From Salinimicrobium marinum (GTDB lineage Bacteria; Bacteroidota; Bacteroidia; Flavobacteriales; Flavobacteriaceae), in the NCBI RefSeq assembly GCF_014651535.1, contig NZ_BMXB01000019.1, forward strand, positions 1 through 64,000: a stretch of 64,000 bases of DNA, written 5' to 3'. A program made the position numbers and the translations under genes. Shown piece by piece: positions 17,213 to 27,525 of the stretch (the first letter of the stretch is position 1; each line of letters begins with the position of its first letter). The notes beneath the pieces were generated by a model. That model made no database searches and was not told the origin of the DNA. It worked only from the letters and a program-made list of their open reading frames with translations.

Positions 17213-20020
17213 TTACTTAATGATGATCTTCTGGGTGCTGGCACCTGCATTTCGTTCTATTCTTACAAGATAAACCCCCGTCCTTAGATGTGATAGATCT
17301 ATTTCTTCGGGATCTTCTGAAATATTGAGATTGAAGGAAGCCATACGCTGTCCTATGGTGCTGAAAACATCTACCTGAGACTCACCCATATCTCCTCCGG
17401 AAACTATTTCAACAATACCTTCTGAAGTGGTTGGATACACCAGAACTTCGTCTTCTGCAAGTTCATCTGTTCCGGGCACTTCTTCTGAAGAAAATTGTCC
17501 TGAAAATATGCCGCGGCCATAAGAAGCGGCAAAGACCGTATTATCTCCTTTTCTAAGATCAAGATCTGTAACCTTTACATCACTCATTCCATTATATGCC
17601 TGCTCCCAGGTGGGAGCATCATTTAAAAAGTCATTGGTGGCCCACACGCCGAGTTCTGTACCTATAATAACTTCTTCAGGATTTGTGGGATTTTTCAGGA
17701 TACTTAACACCGGAAGATCGGGTAAATTACCTTCTTTCTTGATCCAGTCGGGAGTATCTTCCGAAGCATTTTCGGTGTACCAGATGCTTTCCACTCCGTA
17801 ATTATAAAAGGTAACGAGGATCTCATCTTCAGAATCTCCATATTCCACATCAGATATGCTTCCAACAAATTGGTCTCCGGTAATTTCTTTCCATTCTGCA
17901 GCGCCGGGAGATCCGTTTGCATTGGCAATACGAATGAGTTTCCCATTAACCAGTCCCGCCAGAACAGTGGAACTGCTGGTGCTATAGGGGGAAACTGCCA
18001 GGGCTGTGATTGCGGCATCGAGCAAATTGTTGTTGAGAGAAACCCTGGGAGCCACAGTCCCGTCGCCCTGTGTGGATTCGGGTAATTCATTGAGATCATC
18101 GTACCTGTACAGGGTGCCAACAGGACCGTTGGAAAACAACTTATCAAGGTTGGAGTCCAATGCCTGCGGATTAATAAAGAATCCGTCGTTGTCCTCATTA
18201 TCTGCAATATACCTCCAGCCGCTATCTTCCCCATATTCATAGGCAATGATGAGGTTATTGTAAACAAGGTTGGCTACAAAATATTTGGTGTCTACCTCAT
18301 CATAAAAGGTATGGGCGCCGTCCCCGCCCAGGATACCTATAGAAACAGGATTTCCGTTTTCAATTAACTGGGTGCCGTTATCCTGAGTTCCACCCAGGAA
18401 GTAATCTCCGGCAGCGAAAGTTGTAGGTGCTACTGCCACCGAGTAGAATTGTGTAGTGATATAATCTCTTTCGGGAGTAATAAAAACATCAGATTCCGCT
18501 GCAGCAGCAAGATCCCGGGCATATGATACCCCGCCGTCATGTCCAAAGATCGCCTGATTTGTATTTCCCGGCCTGAACTGCATCACGTGATGATCTGCAT
18601 GTACCAGAGAGACCGGCAGATCCTCCAGATTGTTATTATCTGCCCATTTTGAGATCTGTTCCCAGCTGTTCCCGCTATCGGAAGATCGGAAAAGATCAAT
18701 TCCGCCGGCGTAAACTAAATTGTCATTGGTAGGGTCGGCTTCGATGACCAGATTGTAAAACGCCTGACCTCTTGCAAAATCATCTGGCGGAATATCAAGA
18801 TCGGCATCATTAGGTTCAGGAAGTTGGGTGATACTGGAAAATGCATCGGTGGTGATCCATAAGTCCGCTTCACTATTGGCATTTTCAGCAAGAATATAGA
18901 ATTTCATAGGTTCTGTGGCCGAGGCTTCGATCTCTGTTCGCAACACGTTAGGAATGGTTGCTACCTGAGAAAAGCCAGTGTTTTCTCCCTTTTCTCTTTT
19001 GAAGATCTTTCCGCCGCGATTATTAACCCCGGCTCCGGGAGAATTGGTAGTGGCTACCCAAAGGTTTCCGGCGGCATCGGTCTCGAAATCATTAAAAGAA
19101 TCGTCTTCTATGATGCGGTTCCAGGAATTTCCACCATTGGTGCTTCGGTACAATCCTTTGTCAAAAAATCCGAGGAAATTGGTGGGATTGGCGGCATTGG
19201 CATACACGTGAGTGGTAACTCCAATAAATACTTCGGTAGAAGTGCCATTATCCCAGGCTGTAATATCATTAATATAATGAATTCCTCCAATCACCCGCTG
19301 GTTGTTACCTGATTGATCTGTGGCCTGCTCCTCAACGTCCAGTACTTTTGTCCAGGTTTCACCCCCATCTGTAGTTTTATAGACTCCGGTACCTACCACA
19401 TCCCCTGCAGTATATTGCTCCCCTGTTCCCACATACCAGATGTTCGAATCCCGTGGATCTACCGTAATGCAGGAAATGTTGAGGTTTGCGGCAAGTCCGG
19501 AAACTCTTTGCCAGGGAGAATTTTCTGAAGTGATATTTTCATTCACCCATAATCCACCACTTATGGCTCCTGCAAAAACTCTTCTGCCGGACTCATCGTT
19601 TGGATCAAATAGCAATACCCTGGTTCTGCCGCCAACATTGGTGGGACCTCGTTCCTCCCAGGCCACATCTCCATCCTGTCCCGGAGCTTTAAGTGCTGTT
19701 TTATTACGCCTTTTTGCAGCCAGTTCTTTTTGCAGTTGGTGGATCTTATAAGGTTCGGGATACCCCAGAGCAGGGTTCATGGTGAAATAAGCCATTAACT
19801 CGTAATATTCATTGGGCGGAAGGCCCTTCTGGATCTTATCTTTCCGGGAAAGTTTTGTGTTGGCTTTTTGAGGCTGTTTATTTTTCAGAAATTCAGCATG
19901 CCGCAGGCGAAGTTCAGTAATCTCATCATCTGCCGTCATGTCCCTGTTTCTTACATTGAGTAAAATTAAAAGTGCCGGGACAAAAATGACCAGTAGAAAA
20001 AGGAGTACTTTTCTTTTCAT
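17213..20020 (-). CDS. T9SS-exported BNR/sortilin-like repeat protein
   Basis: A 935-residue secreted protein. An uncleaved or long signal anchor (residues 5-22) is followed by a helical propeptide-like region, then a beta-propeller domain with Asp-box motifs such as KTTDGGETWTK and RSTNGGNSWNR, as in BNR/VPS10-type glycosyl hydrolase-like repeats. The last 80 residues form a type A T9SS C-terminal sorting domain: VYPTTSEGIVEIV, DVFSTIGQRM, LRTGVYLVRIE and a final TQKIIIK. The T9SS would export it and either release it or attach it to the surface. The lack of a clear catalytic dyad means an enzymatic role is not shown; binding or protein-protein contact is equally possible. Convergent with the DUF3078 gene, 47 bp away. 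Confidence 0.87.
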   Translation of the reverse strand: MKRKVLLFLLVIFVPALLILLNVRNRDMTADDEITELRLRHAEFLKNKQPQKANTKLSRKDKIQKGLPPNEYYELMAYFTMNPALGYPEPYKIHQLQKELAAKRRNKTALKAPGQDGDVAWEERGPTNVGGRTRVLLFDPNDESGRRVFAGAISGGLWVNENITSENSPWQRVSGLAANLNISCITVDPRDSNIWYVGTGEQYTAGDVVGTGVYKTTDGGETWTKVLDVEEQATDQSGNNQRVIGGIHYINDITAWDNGTSTEVFIGVTTHVYANAANPTNFLGFFDKGLYRSTNGGNSWNRIIEDDSFNDFETDAAGNLWVATTNSPGAGVNNRGGKIFKREKGENTGFSQVATIPNVLRTEIEASATEPMKFYILAENANSEADLWITTDAFSSITQLPEPNDADLDIPPDDFARGQAFYNLVIEADPTNDNLVYAGGIDLFRSSDSGNSWEQISKWADNNNLEDLPVSLVHADHHVMQFRPGNTNQAIFGHDGGVSYARDLAAAAESDVFITPERDYITTQFYSVAVAPTTFAAGDYFLGGTQDNGTQLIENGNPVSIGILGGDGAHTFYDEVDTKYFVANLVYNNLIIAYEYGEDSGWRYIADNEDNDGFFINPQALDSNLDKLFSNGPVGTLYRYDDLNELPESTQGDGTVAPRVSLNNNLLDAAITALAVSPYSTSSSTVLAGLVNGKLIRIANANGSPGAAEWKEITGDQFVGSISDVEYGDSEDEILVTFYNYGVESIWYTENASEDTPDWIKKEGNLPDLPVLSILKNPTNPEEVIIGTELGVWATNDFLNDAPTWEQAYNGMSDVKVTDLDLRKGDNTVFAASYGRGIFSGQFSSEEVPGTDELAEDEVLVYPTTSEGIVEIVSGGDMGESQVDVFSTIGQRMASFNLNISEDPEEIDLSHLRTGVYLVRIERNAGASTQKIIIK

Positions 20021-20083
20021 TTGCTGAAGATTAGAAGAGATAGAAGTTGATCTTCTGCAAAATACGCATTTTGGTTCACATCT

Positions 20084-21430
20084 TTATATTCGTAAACCTT
20101 TGAATTTTTTAAAGGAATTGACAATATTACTGTCTGTAAGGGACGAAATGTAGGAACATATTTTGATCAGGTTCCCGTAAAGATCGAGATTTTCGTACTC
20201 AATTACGTTTGGAACCAGTTTTAAAACCAGTTTATTGAAGTTGGACTCGGGTTCTCCTTTTTCCGGTAAAAGAGCATTGGTGTAAGTGTCCAGAAGATGG
20301 GAAAGCATCTGGTAGCCGGCAATTTCTTTGCTTATCACTTCTTCGCTCTGGTAAATATTCTCAATACTTATCTTGATTATATCTGTGATCTGTGCTTCAT
20401 ACCTGCTTTTGTCAAAAAGCGACTGATGGAATTCTCCCGCCAGAATGGCTTCTTCATTATTCAGGAAGATTTCAACTGCTTCTGTAATTAAGGTATTGAT
20501 CGCAAGGGCGCGCAAATAACTCAGGCGATCGGCCCGGGTCTGGAGGCTGTGATATTTTGCAGTGTTAATAGAATCTTTGACGAGCTTGATAAGATATTCC
20601 AGGGCATATTCTTCTTCAATTAGTCCCAAGTTAATGCCGTCTTCAAAATCAATGATGGTATAACATATATCATCTGCGGCCTCAACCAGGAATGCTAGTG
20701 GATGACGGGCGAAACTTTTATTTTTTGTATTTCCGGTAGGTAGTAAACCCAGTTCATTGGCTACCTCTTCAAAAAAGGCTTTTTCACTTTGAAATATTCC
20801 GAATTTTTTATCGGCAATATGATTGGTTGGTTTGTGCGGAAGGGATTCCTTCGGATATTTCATAAACGCTCCCAAAGTAGCATACGAAAGCCGGATTCCT
20901 CCCGGAATTCCGGGTCGGTCTTCCGTGAGGATTTTAAATCCGTTGGCGTTTCCTTCAAATTTTACAAGATCCTGATATTCTTCCGGCGTTAGTTCATTTT
21001 TGAAGCGTTTCCCGTTGCCAATGCTGAAATATTCTCCAATAGCTTTTTCTCCGGAATGACCGAACGGCGGATTTCCGATATCATGTGCCAAAGCAGCGGC
21101 AGCCACAATTGCTCCGAAATCGTTCATTTGGTATCCATGGATGGTTTTTAAATGCGGATGTTTTTCTATTATTCTTTGCCCCGCCAGCCTTCCCAAAGAT
21201 CTTCCCACTACTGAAACTTCAAGACTATGCGTTAACCTGGTATGAACAAAATCTGTTTTTGACAGTGGAATAACCTGGGTTTTATCCTGAAGACTCCTGA
21301 ACGCGGATGAAAAAATGATTCGGTCGTAATCTACTTCAAATCCTAATCGGGTTTCATTTTGCTCTTTTCGAAGTCGTTTGTTTGTGTCTCCGGCTCTTCT
21401 AAGAGAGAGGAGTTGTTCCCAGTTCATCAT
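20084..21430 (-). CDS. dgt: dGTP triphosphohydrolase (dGTPase)
   Basis: This HD-domain enzyme hydrolyses dGTP to deoxyguanosine and triphosphate. The 448 residues include the first metal His (His68 in RLTHSLEVS), the HD pair His116-Asp117 in AALAHDIGNPPFGHSGE, and the later Asp in EAADDICYTIIDFEDG, all intact. ALAHDIGNPPFGHSG is a signature of dGTPases. The first codons are two adjacent ATGs (21430 and 21427), so the start is uncertain by one residue. It is downstream of nrdA and nrdB on the same strand, with a strong terminator after nrdA, so transcription is separate but the pool-control theme is shared. In some bacteria dGTPases limit phage replication by draining dGTP; that is only a possibility here. 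Confidence 0.93.
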   Translation of the reverse strand: MMNWEQLLSLRRAGDTNKRLRKEQNETRLGFEVDYDRIIFSSAFRSLQDKTQVIPLSKTDFVHTRLTHSLEVSVVGRSLGRLAGQRIIEKHPHLKTIHGYQMNDFGAIVAAAALAHDIGNPPFGHSGEKAIGEYFSIGNGKRFKNELTPEEYQDLVKFEGNANGFKILTEDRPGIPGGIRLSYATLGAFMKYPKESLPHKPTNHIADKKFGIFQSEKAFFEEVANELGLLPTGNTKNKSFARHPLAFLVEAADDICYTIIDFEDGINLGLIEEEYALEYLIKLVKDSINTAKYHSLQTRADRLSYLRALAINTLITEAVEIFLNNEEAILAGEFHQSLFDKSRYEAQITDIIKISIENIYQSEEVISKEIAGYQMLSHLLDTYTNALLPEKGEPESNFNKLVLKLVPNVIEYENLDLYGNLIKICSYISSLTDSNIVNSFKKFKGLRI

Positions 21431-21510
21431 TGCTACGGTAGAAGTTAATATGTGAACAGTTAAAAGTAACTGCGATAAAATTCAGATTTTGAATGCGATC
21501 CAAAAATAAC

Positions 21511-21546
21511 AAAAAAGGGAAGTAAGCCACGGCTTAGTTCCCTTTT
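21511..21546. terminator. Bidirectional terminator after nrdA
   Basis: AAAAGGGAA (21513-21521) pairs with TTCCCTTTT (21538-21546). An inner stem TAAGCC/GGCTTA with a 2-base loop is set off by one G-G mismatch. On the minus strand the stem is followed by T residues, so it would end the nrdA transcript before the dGTPase gene. Confidence 0.9.
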
Positions 21547-21598
21547 CTTTTAGAGAGAAAAAATCTCAATACTCAATACTAATATCTCATATCCAGTT

Positions 21599-24055
21599 TT
21601 AGCTTCCACACATCAAACAATCATCGCCTTCGGCTTCTTTGGATTGAGCGATCATTGTCCGTAGCTCTTCCGGAGAAAGGCTGCCTTCTTCAGAAGTGGT
21701 GAGAGGTTTTGTTTCTGAAGCTTTAAAAGTTGCTGCTGCCCGTTGCGGGACTGTAGATTGCTCTTCAGGGATTTCCTGCTTCTTCTCTTCTTTAGAAAGC
21801 GTAAATTTGATAGCGTCTACAGCCGATTTTGTTCTTAGGTAATACATTCCGGTTTTGAGTCCGCTTTTCCAGGCGTAGAAGTGCATGGAGGTCAATTTTC
21901 CGAAGTTGGCATTTTCCATGAACAGGTTGAGTGACTGTGACTGATCGATAAAATATCCGCGGTGACGGGACATGTCAATGATATCTTTCATGCTCAGTTC
22001 CCAAACGGTTTTGTAAAGTTCTTTGAGGTCATCGGGAATTACATCGATATTCTGAACAGACCCATTGGAACGCATAATCGCATTTTTCACGTCATCGTTC
22101 CAGAGGTTTCGCTCTACCAGGTCTTCCAGTAAATGTTTGTTTACCACAATAAATTCTCCTGAAAGGACCCTTCGGGTGTAGATATTTGACGTATAAGGTT
22201 CAAAAGCTTCGTTGTTTCCAAGGATCTGGGAAGTGGAAGCCGTGGGCATTGGAGCTACCAGAAGAGAGTTTCTAACGCCATTTTTTAATACCTCCTTCCG
22301 AAGTTTTGCCCAATCCCATCTTCCGCTGAGATCTTCATCGTTCATGCCCCAAAGGTTAAACTGAAATTTGCCCTGGCTCATGGGAGAACCTTCATAAGTA
22401 GAATAGGGGGCTTCTTCTTTCGCCATCTCCATGGAAGCCGTAACGGCGGCAAAGTACAGGGTTTCAAAAATCTCCTGATTCAATTTTTTGGCTTCGTCAC
22501 TGGTAAACGGAAGCCGCAGCCTGATAAACGTATCTGCCAGTCCCTGCACGCCCAATCCCACCGGGCGGTGCCTTAAATTGGAATTTTCTGCTTCTTTTAC
22601 AGGATAATAGTTTCTGTCAATGACCTTGTTGAGGTTTTTGGTTACCCTTTTCGTGATCTTGTACAGCTCTTTGTGATCAAATTCGTTTCCTTTTATAAAC
22701 ATTGGAAGGGCGATGGAGGCGAGGTTGCAAACAGCCACTTCGTCTTCGCTGGTGTATTCGAGAATTTCGGTACAAAGGTTTGAGGAACGAATGGTTCCCA
22801 GGTTCTGCTGATTCGATTTTCTATTGGCCGAATCTTTATAGAGCATGTAAGGAGTACCCGTTTCAATTTGAGATTCAAGAATCTTCTCCCACAGTTCACG
22901 GGCTTTTATTGTTTTCCGGCCTCTTTTTTCGGTTTCATATTTTAAGTAAAGTTCCTCAAATTTGTCCCCGTGGCGGTTGTATAAATCCGGACATTCATTG
23001 GGACACATAAGCGTCCAGTGAGCGTCTTCTTCCACGCGTTTCATAAAAAGATCAGGGATCCACATGGCGTAGAAAAGATCGCGGGCGCGCATTTCTTCTT
23101 TTCCGTGGTTCTTTTTAAGGTCCAGGAAATCAAAAATATCTGCATGCCACGGCTCTACATAAATGGCGAAGGAACCTTTTCTCTTGCCGCCTCCCTGGTC
23201 CACATATCTTGCGGTATCATTGAATACCCGCAGCATGGGTACAATCCCGTTGGAAGTGCCGTTGGTTCCGGAAATATAGGAGCCGGTAGCACGAACGTTG
23301 TGAATAGATAATCCTATTCCTCCTGCAGATTGGGAGATTTTGGCTGTTTGTTTCAGGGTGTCGTATATCCCGTCAATGCTGTCATCTTTCATTGTCAATA
23401 AAAAACAGGAAGACATTTGGGGTTTTGGCGTTCCCGCATTGAACAGGGTAGGAGTGGCGTGTGTAAAATATTTTTTTGACATCAGCTCATAAGTTTCTAT
23501 GGCTGCATCGAGATCATCCAGGTGTATTCCAATGGACACACGCATTAACATGTGCTGTGGCCTTTCAGCAATTTTTCCGTTTAACTTCAGAAGATAGGAA
23601 CGTTCGAGGGTTTTGAATCCAAAATAATCATACTGAAAATCGCGGTTGTAAATGATCAGGGAATCCAGCTTTTCCTTATTTTCCTGAATCACCCGATACA
23701 CATCACCGGCTAAAAGGGGGGCTTTGTTGCCGGTTCGGGGGTTTACATATTCATACAGATCGGTCATCACTTCCGAAAAAGACTTTTTCGTGTTTTTGTG
23801 AAGGTTAGAAACAGAGATCCTTGCCGCCAGTTTTGCATAATCGGGATGTGATGTAGTCATGGTAGCCGCAATTTCGGCTGCGAGATTGTCAAGTTCGCTG
23901 GTGGTAACGCCGTCGTAAAGTCCTTCAATCACACGCATGGCAACTTTTACAGGATCTACCAGTTCATTGAGTCCGTAGCAAAGTTTCTTCACCCTGGCAG
24001 TGATCTTATCGAACATTACAGGTTCTTTACGGCCATCTCTTTTTTCTACATACAT
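21599..24055 (-). CDS. nrdA: Class Ia ribonucleoside-diphosphate reductase, alpha subunit
   Basis: NrdA carries the catalytic site that reduces ribonucleoside diphosphates. The 818-residue chain starts with an ATP-cone ([17 protein letters not shown], about 1-95), which binds ATP or dATP for allosteric control. The (alpha/beta)10 barrel then has the first redox Cys (PQMSSCFLL), the thiyl-radical Cys in SNLCTEI and the partner Cys in VAVCNLASI. The mobile C-terminal tail ends DDCLMCGS, the Cys pair that shuttles electrons from thioredoxin or glutaredoxin. nrdB lies 153 bp upstream on the same strand. A disordered linker before the tail ([12 protein letters not shown]) is usual. Confidence 0.97.
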   Translation of the reverse strand: MYVEKRDGRKEPVMFDKITARVKKLCYGLNELVDPVKVAMRVIEGLYDGVTTSELDNLAAEIAATMTTSHPDYAKLAARISVSNLHKNTKKSFSEVMTDLYEYVNPRTGNKAPLLAGDVYRVIQENKEKLDSLIIYNRDFQYDYFGFKTLERSYLLKLNGKIAERPQHMLMRVSIGIHLDDLDAAIETYELMSKKYFTHATPTLFNAGTPKPQMSSCFLLTMKDDSIDGIYDTLKQTAKISQSAGGIGLSIHNVRATGSYISGTNGTSNGIVPMLRVFNDTARYVDQGGGKRKGSFAIYVEPWHADIFDFLDLKKNHGKEEMRARDLFYAMWIPDLFMKRVEEDAHWTLMCPNECPDLYNRHGDKFEELYLKYETEKRGRKTIKARELWEKILESQIETGTPYMLYKDSANRKSNQQNLGTIRSSNLCTEILEYTSEDEVAVCNLASIALPMFIKGNEFDHKELYKITKRVTKNLNKVIDRNYYPVKEAENSNLRHRPVGLGVQGLADTFIRLRLPFTSDEAKKLNQEIFETLYFAAVTASMEMAKEEAPYSTYEGSPMSQGKFQFNLWGMNDEDLSGRWDWAKLRKEVLKNGVRNSLLVAPMPTASTSQILGNNEAFEPYTSNIYTRRVLSGEFIVVNKHLLEDLVERNLWNDDVKNAIMRSNGSVQNIDVIPDDLKELYKTVWELSMKDIIDMSRHRGYFIDQSQSLNLFMENANFGKLTSMHFYAWKSGLKTGMYYLRTKSAVDAIKFTLSKEEKKQEIPEEQSTVPQRAAATFKASETKPLTTSEEGSLSPEELRTMIAQSKEAEGDDCLMCGS

Positions 24056-24097
24056 AGTTGGAATATTTACAGATTGGAACCTCCGGATCTTTCAGGC

Positions 24098-24112
24098 AGG
24101 GAAAAATTCCCT
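24098..24112. repeat. Small hairpin between nrdB and nrdA
   Basis: AGGGAA and TTCCCT form a 6-bp stem with a 3-base loop, 43 bp before the nrdA start on the minus strand. It could tune expression of the two subunits or be incidental. No T-run follows in the transcript direction. Confidence 0.3.
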
Positions 24113-24208
24113 AAAGAGGAAGATCTTTTGGAAGTCAGGATTAATTATATAGGTATGGATTACACCACGTTGGGGGGCCGTGATGCTACCCGATATTACT
24201 GAAGTAAA

Positions 24209-25186
24209 TTAAAAATCGGCGTCAAAGCTGATTTTGTCCGATTCTTTGTCTTTGTTCATTACGCCTGCTTTCTGATACTCGCCCACACGTTTTTCAAAGA
24301 AATTGGTTTTTCCCTGCAGGTTGATCATATCCATAAAGTCAAATGGATTGGCAGTTCCATATTCTTTTTCACATTCCAGTTCTACCAGCAGGCGATCTGT
24401 CACGAATTCCAGGTACTGAGTCATCAATTTAGAATTCATCCCTATAAGGCTTGCAGGAAGCGATTCTGTAATGAATTCCCGTTCTATATTAAGCGCATCC
24501 ACCAGGATCTCGCGAATACGTTCTTTAGGTACTTTATTAACGAGGTGGTTGTTGTGCAGGTGCACAGCAAAATCACAGTGAACCCCTTCGTCTCTTGAGA
24601 TCAACTCGTTTGAGAAAGTAAGACCGGGCATTAATCCGCGTTTCTTTAACCAGAAGATCGAACAGAACGCTCCGGAAAAGAAGATCCCTTCCACGGCGGC
24701 AAAAGCAATAAGTCTTTCGGCAAAAGAATCAGATTCTATCCATTTCAGTGCCCATTCTGCTTTCTTTTTTATCGCCGGAAAAACTTCCAACGCCCTGAAA
24801 AGCTGATCTTTTTCCTTTTCATCTTTCACGTAAGTGTCTATGAGCAAAGAATAGGTTTCAGAATGGATGTTTTCCATCATGATCTGAAAACCATAAAAGA
24901 ACTTGGCTTCGGCATACTGTACTTCATTGACGAAATTTTCTGCCAGGTTTTCGTTCACGATCCCGTCTGAAGCTGCAAAGAATGCAAGGATATGCTTTAT
25001 GAAGTAACGCTCATCGGAATTTAATTTATTGTTCCAATCGCTAAGATCCTGGTGAAGGTCAATCTCTTCAGCAGTCCAGAAACTAGCTTCCATCTTTTTG
25101 TACCAATCCCAAATATCATGATGTTTTATAGGAAAAATTACGAATCTGTCTTTGTTTTCCTGTAAAATGGGTTCAGGGTGAGTCAT
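24209..25186 (-). CDS. nrdB: Class Ia ribonucleoside-diphosphate reductase, beta subunit
   Basis: NrdB houses the diiron-tyrosyl radical that starts catalysis in NrdA. In the 325-residue chain the diiron ligands are Asp74 (AASDGIVNE), Glu105 and His108 ([10 protein letters not shown]), and Glu/His in [10 protein letters not shown] and [13 protein letters not shown]. The radical Tyr112 is present four residues after His108, so this is a true class Ia subunit rather than the Tyr-less class Ic type. The C-terminal tail that docks into NrdA is present (DKISFDADF). A 12-bp tandem repeat lies about 90-113 bp upstream. The gene is well separated from the Gfo/Idh gene further upstream. Confidence 0.97.
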   Translation of the reverse strand: MTHPEPILQENKDRFVIFPIKHHDIWDWYKKMEASFWTAEEIDLHQDLSDWNNKLNSDERYFIKHILAFFAASDGIVNENLAENFVNEVQYAEAKFFYGFQIMMENIHSETYSLLIDTYVKDEKEKDQLFRALEVFPAIKKKAEWALKWIESDSFAERLIAFAAVEGIFFSGAFCSIFWLKKRGLMPGLTFSNELISRDEGVHCDFAVHLHNNHLVNKVPKERIREILVDALNIEREFITESLPASLIGMNSKLMTQYLEFVTDRLLVELECEKEYGTANPFDFMDMINLQGKTNFFEKRVGEYQKAGVMNKDKESDKISFDADF

Positions 25187-25275
25187 GATTTCTTAATTTG
25201 GTTGGTTATTTTTCAATAGTCGATCTAACAAATATTGCAATTTGTAGGACAAGTTAGAAGGATGATACCCAAACC

Positions 25276-25299
25276 TTTTCAACAAAGTTTTCAACAAAG
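25276..25299 (-). promoter_or_regulatory. Two tandem TTTTCAACAAAG repeats upstream of nrdB
   Basis: An exact 12-bp unit is repeated head-to-tail, about 90-113 bp upstream of the nrdB ATG. TTTTCAACA differs at one position from the relaxed DnaA-box consensus TTWTNCACA. No NrdR-box pair was found in this 308-bp gap. Confidence 0.45.
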
Positions 25300-25494
25300 A
25301 AGAATTTATTTGTTACTGACATTTTGTTAACGTGAGAAATTATTCAATTAAAAATCAGAAAATTAGCTTTTGTTAATTAAATTAAGAACAGAAAGTGAGA
25401 CGGAGGGCAATGAGGTTGTGAACCCTGTATTTCCTACAAAGCACCGGAAAATCTCCGAGGTGAGAATTTGGATGAAATTACTGGTTTGTCCGTT

Positions 25495-26568
25495 TTAAAG
25501 CGTCAGTCTTTTTCCGGCATTGGCGGCAGATTCGTAGATCTTTTCCAGGATCACAATATCACGCAATCCTTCTTCCCCGGGAACAAGAACAGGTTTATCC
25601 TTAATAATGGCCAGTGCATCATCATCCATTTGTACGGCCTGCTGATTTTTCCCAAAAGGCTCCAGGACTGTCCCGTCACTTGCTTTTCCCTTCACACCTG
25701 AATATGATTGAAAGGGACGTAAATAATACCAGCCGTTTTCACAATTGATCTCGAGGTTGTTCAGGTTTTGTCCAAAGCTGGTACTGCAGTTGGCAATAAT
25801 TCCATCGGGAAATTCGAGCGTGAAATTGGTGGTCTCGTCTACTTCCTCAAAAAGTTCAGGTCTGCGGGTGCTATGGGTGGCAGTGACAGCGATGGGTTCC
25901 ATTCCTGTGGAGTAACGTGCAGCATTTAGGGAATAAACCCCCATATCATACATGGCACCTCCTCCTAATTCTTTATCCAGTCTCCAGCCGAGATCAGATC
26001 CGTTAAATCCTGCAGCAGCTTCCAGTTCTCGTATTTTGCCGCAGGGTTTGGTTTCAGCCCATTTCATGATGGTCTGTGTGTTTTTTTCATGCTGCATTCG
26101 GTAGCCAATGGATAATTTCACCTTATTTTTTTCGCAGGCGCTTATAATTTCCCGGCATTCTTTAGCAGTGGTAGCCATGGGTTTTTCGCACCATACATGC
26201 TTACCGGCATTGGCCGCTTTGATAGCATACTCTGCATGCAGAGCATTGGGAAGTACTATATAAACAACATCTATATCCTCATTATCGGCAATTTGATGCA
26301 TGTTTTCATAATTGTACACATTAGCATCCTTAAAGCCGTACTTTTTCTGCCACTCCGGAATTTTCTCCGGACTTCCGGTCACGATCCCTCTTAATTCACA
26401 GAACTCGGTCTCCTGTAGCGCCGGAGCTAGAAGTTGGGTGCTGTAATATCCCAGGCCCACCAAAGCAACTCCTAGTTTTTTCTTCTCCAGCAGGAAATTG
26501 GGCAGTGGAAGGGTGGTAGCAGCCAGAAATAAACCCGATTTTTTAATAAAAGTACGTCTGTTATCCAT
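25495..26568 (-). CDS. Tat-exported Gfo/Idh/MocA-family oxidoreductase
   Basis: A 357-residue NAD(P)-dependent oxidoreductase. The N-terminus has a twin-arginine signal (RRTFIKKSG, residues 4-12) before a hydrophobic stretch, so the folded enzyme with bound cofactor would be moved to the periplasm. The Rossmann motif is VALVGLGYYSTQLLAP, and the conserved EKP motif is in HVWCEKPMATTAKE. The GGAMYDMGVYSLNAARY segment is typical of the C-terminal domain. Members act on sugars and inositols; periplasmic Tat-exported forms in Bacteroidota are often glycoside-related. The substrate here is unknown. The gene is single, downstream of two unrelated secreted-protein genes on the same strand. Confidence 0.88.
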   Translation of the reverse strand: MDNRRTFIKKSGLFLAATTLPLPNFLLEKKKLGVALVGLGYYSTQLLAPALQETEFCELRGIVTGSPEKIPEWQKKYGFKDANVYNYENMHQIADNEDIDVVYIVLPNALHAEYAIKAANAGKHVWCEKPMATTAKECREIISACEKNKVKLSIGYRMQHEKNTQTIMKWAETKPCGKIRELEAAAGFNGSDLGWRLDKELGGGAMYDMGVYSLNAARYSTGMEPIAVTATHSTRRPELFEEVDETTNFTLEFPDGIIANCSTSFGQNLNNLEINCENGWYYLRPFQSYSGVKGKASDGTVLEPFGKNQQAVQMDDDALAIIKDKPVLVPGEEGLRDIVILEKIYESAANAGKRLTL

Positions 26569-26647
26569 GTTTGTCCGATTTTATAGTGTTTAAATTTAAT
26601 GATTTACAGAATAAAATCGGATATTAAATGTGGCCAGGTAAATCTGG

Positions 26648-27391
26648 TTATTTCTTTTTCGAGGGAACAAAGATCCATTGCACATCTTCAGGGACTTCTG
26701 TAATGGTTGTAATTTCTATTTGTTCAGGAATTATTTTTCCCTGTTCATCCTCAAAAATTTCAAGGATTTCATGCTGTACCATATTCCATCCTTTTTTAAG
26801 ATCCATATCAAATTCATGGTGTTGTTCAATTACATCATTGTTTGTAAATCCATGTGAATAGCAGGATCCTTTCACAGCGGCCTCATCTTCCAGATATACC
26901 CATTCAAAATATTTTCCTTTTCCGGTGTTTTCCTGTTTATAAGAAAGAAGCCATTTTGCGATTACTGGGTTGGAAACGGGAGATAGCATGCCTAACAATT
27001 CTTTTTCTCCTTTTACACGCGCAACCATGAGATGCTGCGGAAGCGAAGTTAATTTGGTTTCAGGATTTATATATTCTGGTTTCCCTTTATCGCAGGAAAA
27101 GGTTCCCTGTAGGTCTTTCAGAGAAATAGTTCCATTTTCAGCGGCTTTTTCCTGTTCCTTCTGCATCGCAGCTTTTACTGAAGTAAAAAAATCTTTTTCC
27201 AGCGGAATTTCAAAGTTTCCTTCAGCATCAATACTGCCTAGCTCCCGCATGCACCCGCTAAACATATCAATAAACATAATTTTTGCTTCCCCCTGTTGCC
27301 ACCCGGCAATGGAGCCTGTGATCTTTTCCTGCGCTTCCGTTTGCTGTTGAAAACTCAGTAAAAACAGGAAAACTATAAAAAGATACTTCAT
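26648..27391 (-). CDS. Secreted protein of unknown family
   Basis: A 247-residue protein with a clean signal peptide (MKYLFIVFLFLLSFQQQTEA, cleaved before QEK). The early segment EKITGSIAGWQQGEAKIMFIDMF looks like a short beta-sandwich start as in DUF4369-like domains. Three Cys (in FSGCMRE, TFSCDKG, KGSCYSH) might form a disulfide. No enzymatic motif or lipobox was found. It lies between the Gfo/Idh gene and the DUF4412 gene; the 79-bp gap downstream leaves co-transcription open. I do not recognise its family. Confidence 0.65.
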   Translation of the reverse strand: MKYLFIVFLFLLSFQQQTEAQEKITGSIAGWQQGEAKIMFIDMFSGCMRELGSIDAEGNFEIPLEKDFFTSVKAAMQKEQEKAAENGTISLKDLQGTFSCDKGKPEYINPETKLTSLPQHLMVARVKGEKELLGMLSPVSNPVIAKWLLSYKQENTGKGKYFEWVYLEDEAAVKGSCYSHGFTNNDVIEQHHEFDMDLKKGWNMVQHEILEIFEDEQGKIIPEQIEITTITEVPEDVQWIFVPSKKK

Positions 27392-27469
27392 AAGAAAATT
27401 TTAAATCGAATGGTGATTAATGGTTTTACGGCAGCTTAAGGCCATGTATAAAAAAGGGAATATGCTCCG

Positions 27470-27485
27470 GAATCCTTTTGGATTC
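27470..27485 (-). terminator. Weak hairpin after the DUF4412 gene
   Basis: GAATCC/GGATTC with a 4-base loop, flanked by two TCCGGA copies. On the minus strand a T6 run follows only after about 15 bases, so termination is uncertain. Confidence 0.35.
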
Positions 27486-27525
27486 GAATCTCCGGAAAAA
27501 TCATAATTCGGCTTTAAAAAAAGTG

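Noticed and set aside
17704-18267. 187-residue minus-strand ORF inside the BNR-repeat gene
   Set aside because: Alternative frame of a well-supported 935-residue gene; no domain recognised.
19436-19456. TTCGAATCCC resembling a tRNA T-loop
   Set aside because: It is inside the coding frame of the BNR-repeat gene and has no acceptor or anticodon arms around it.
20084-25186. Anti-phage defence island
   Set aside because: dGTPase alone is not evidence of a defence system; neighbours are housekeeping nucleotide genes and no other defence genes were seen.
25187-25494. NrdR boxes upstream of nrdB
   Set aside because: No pair of NrdR-type palindromes (ACA-rich arms with conserved TATAT core) was found in the gap.
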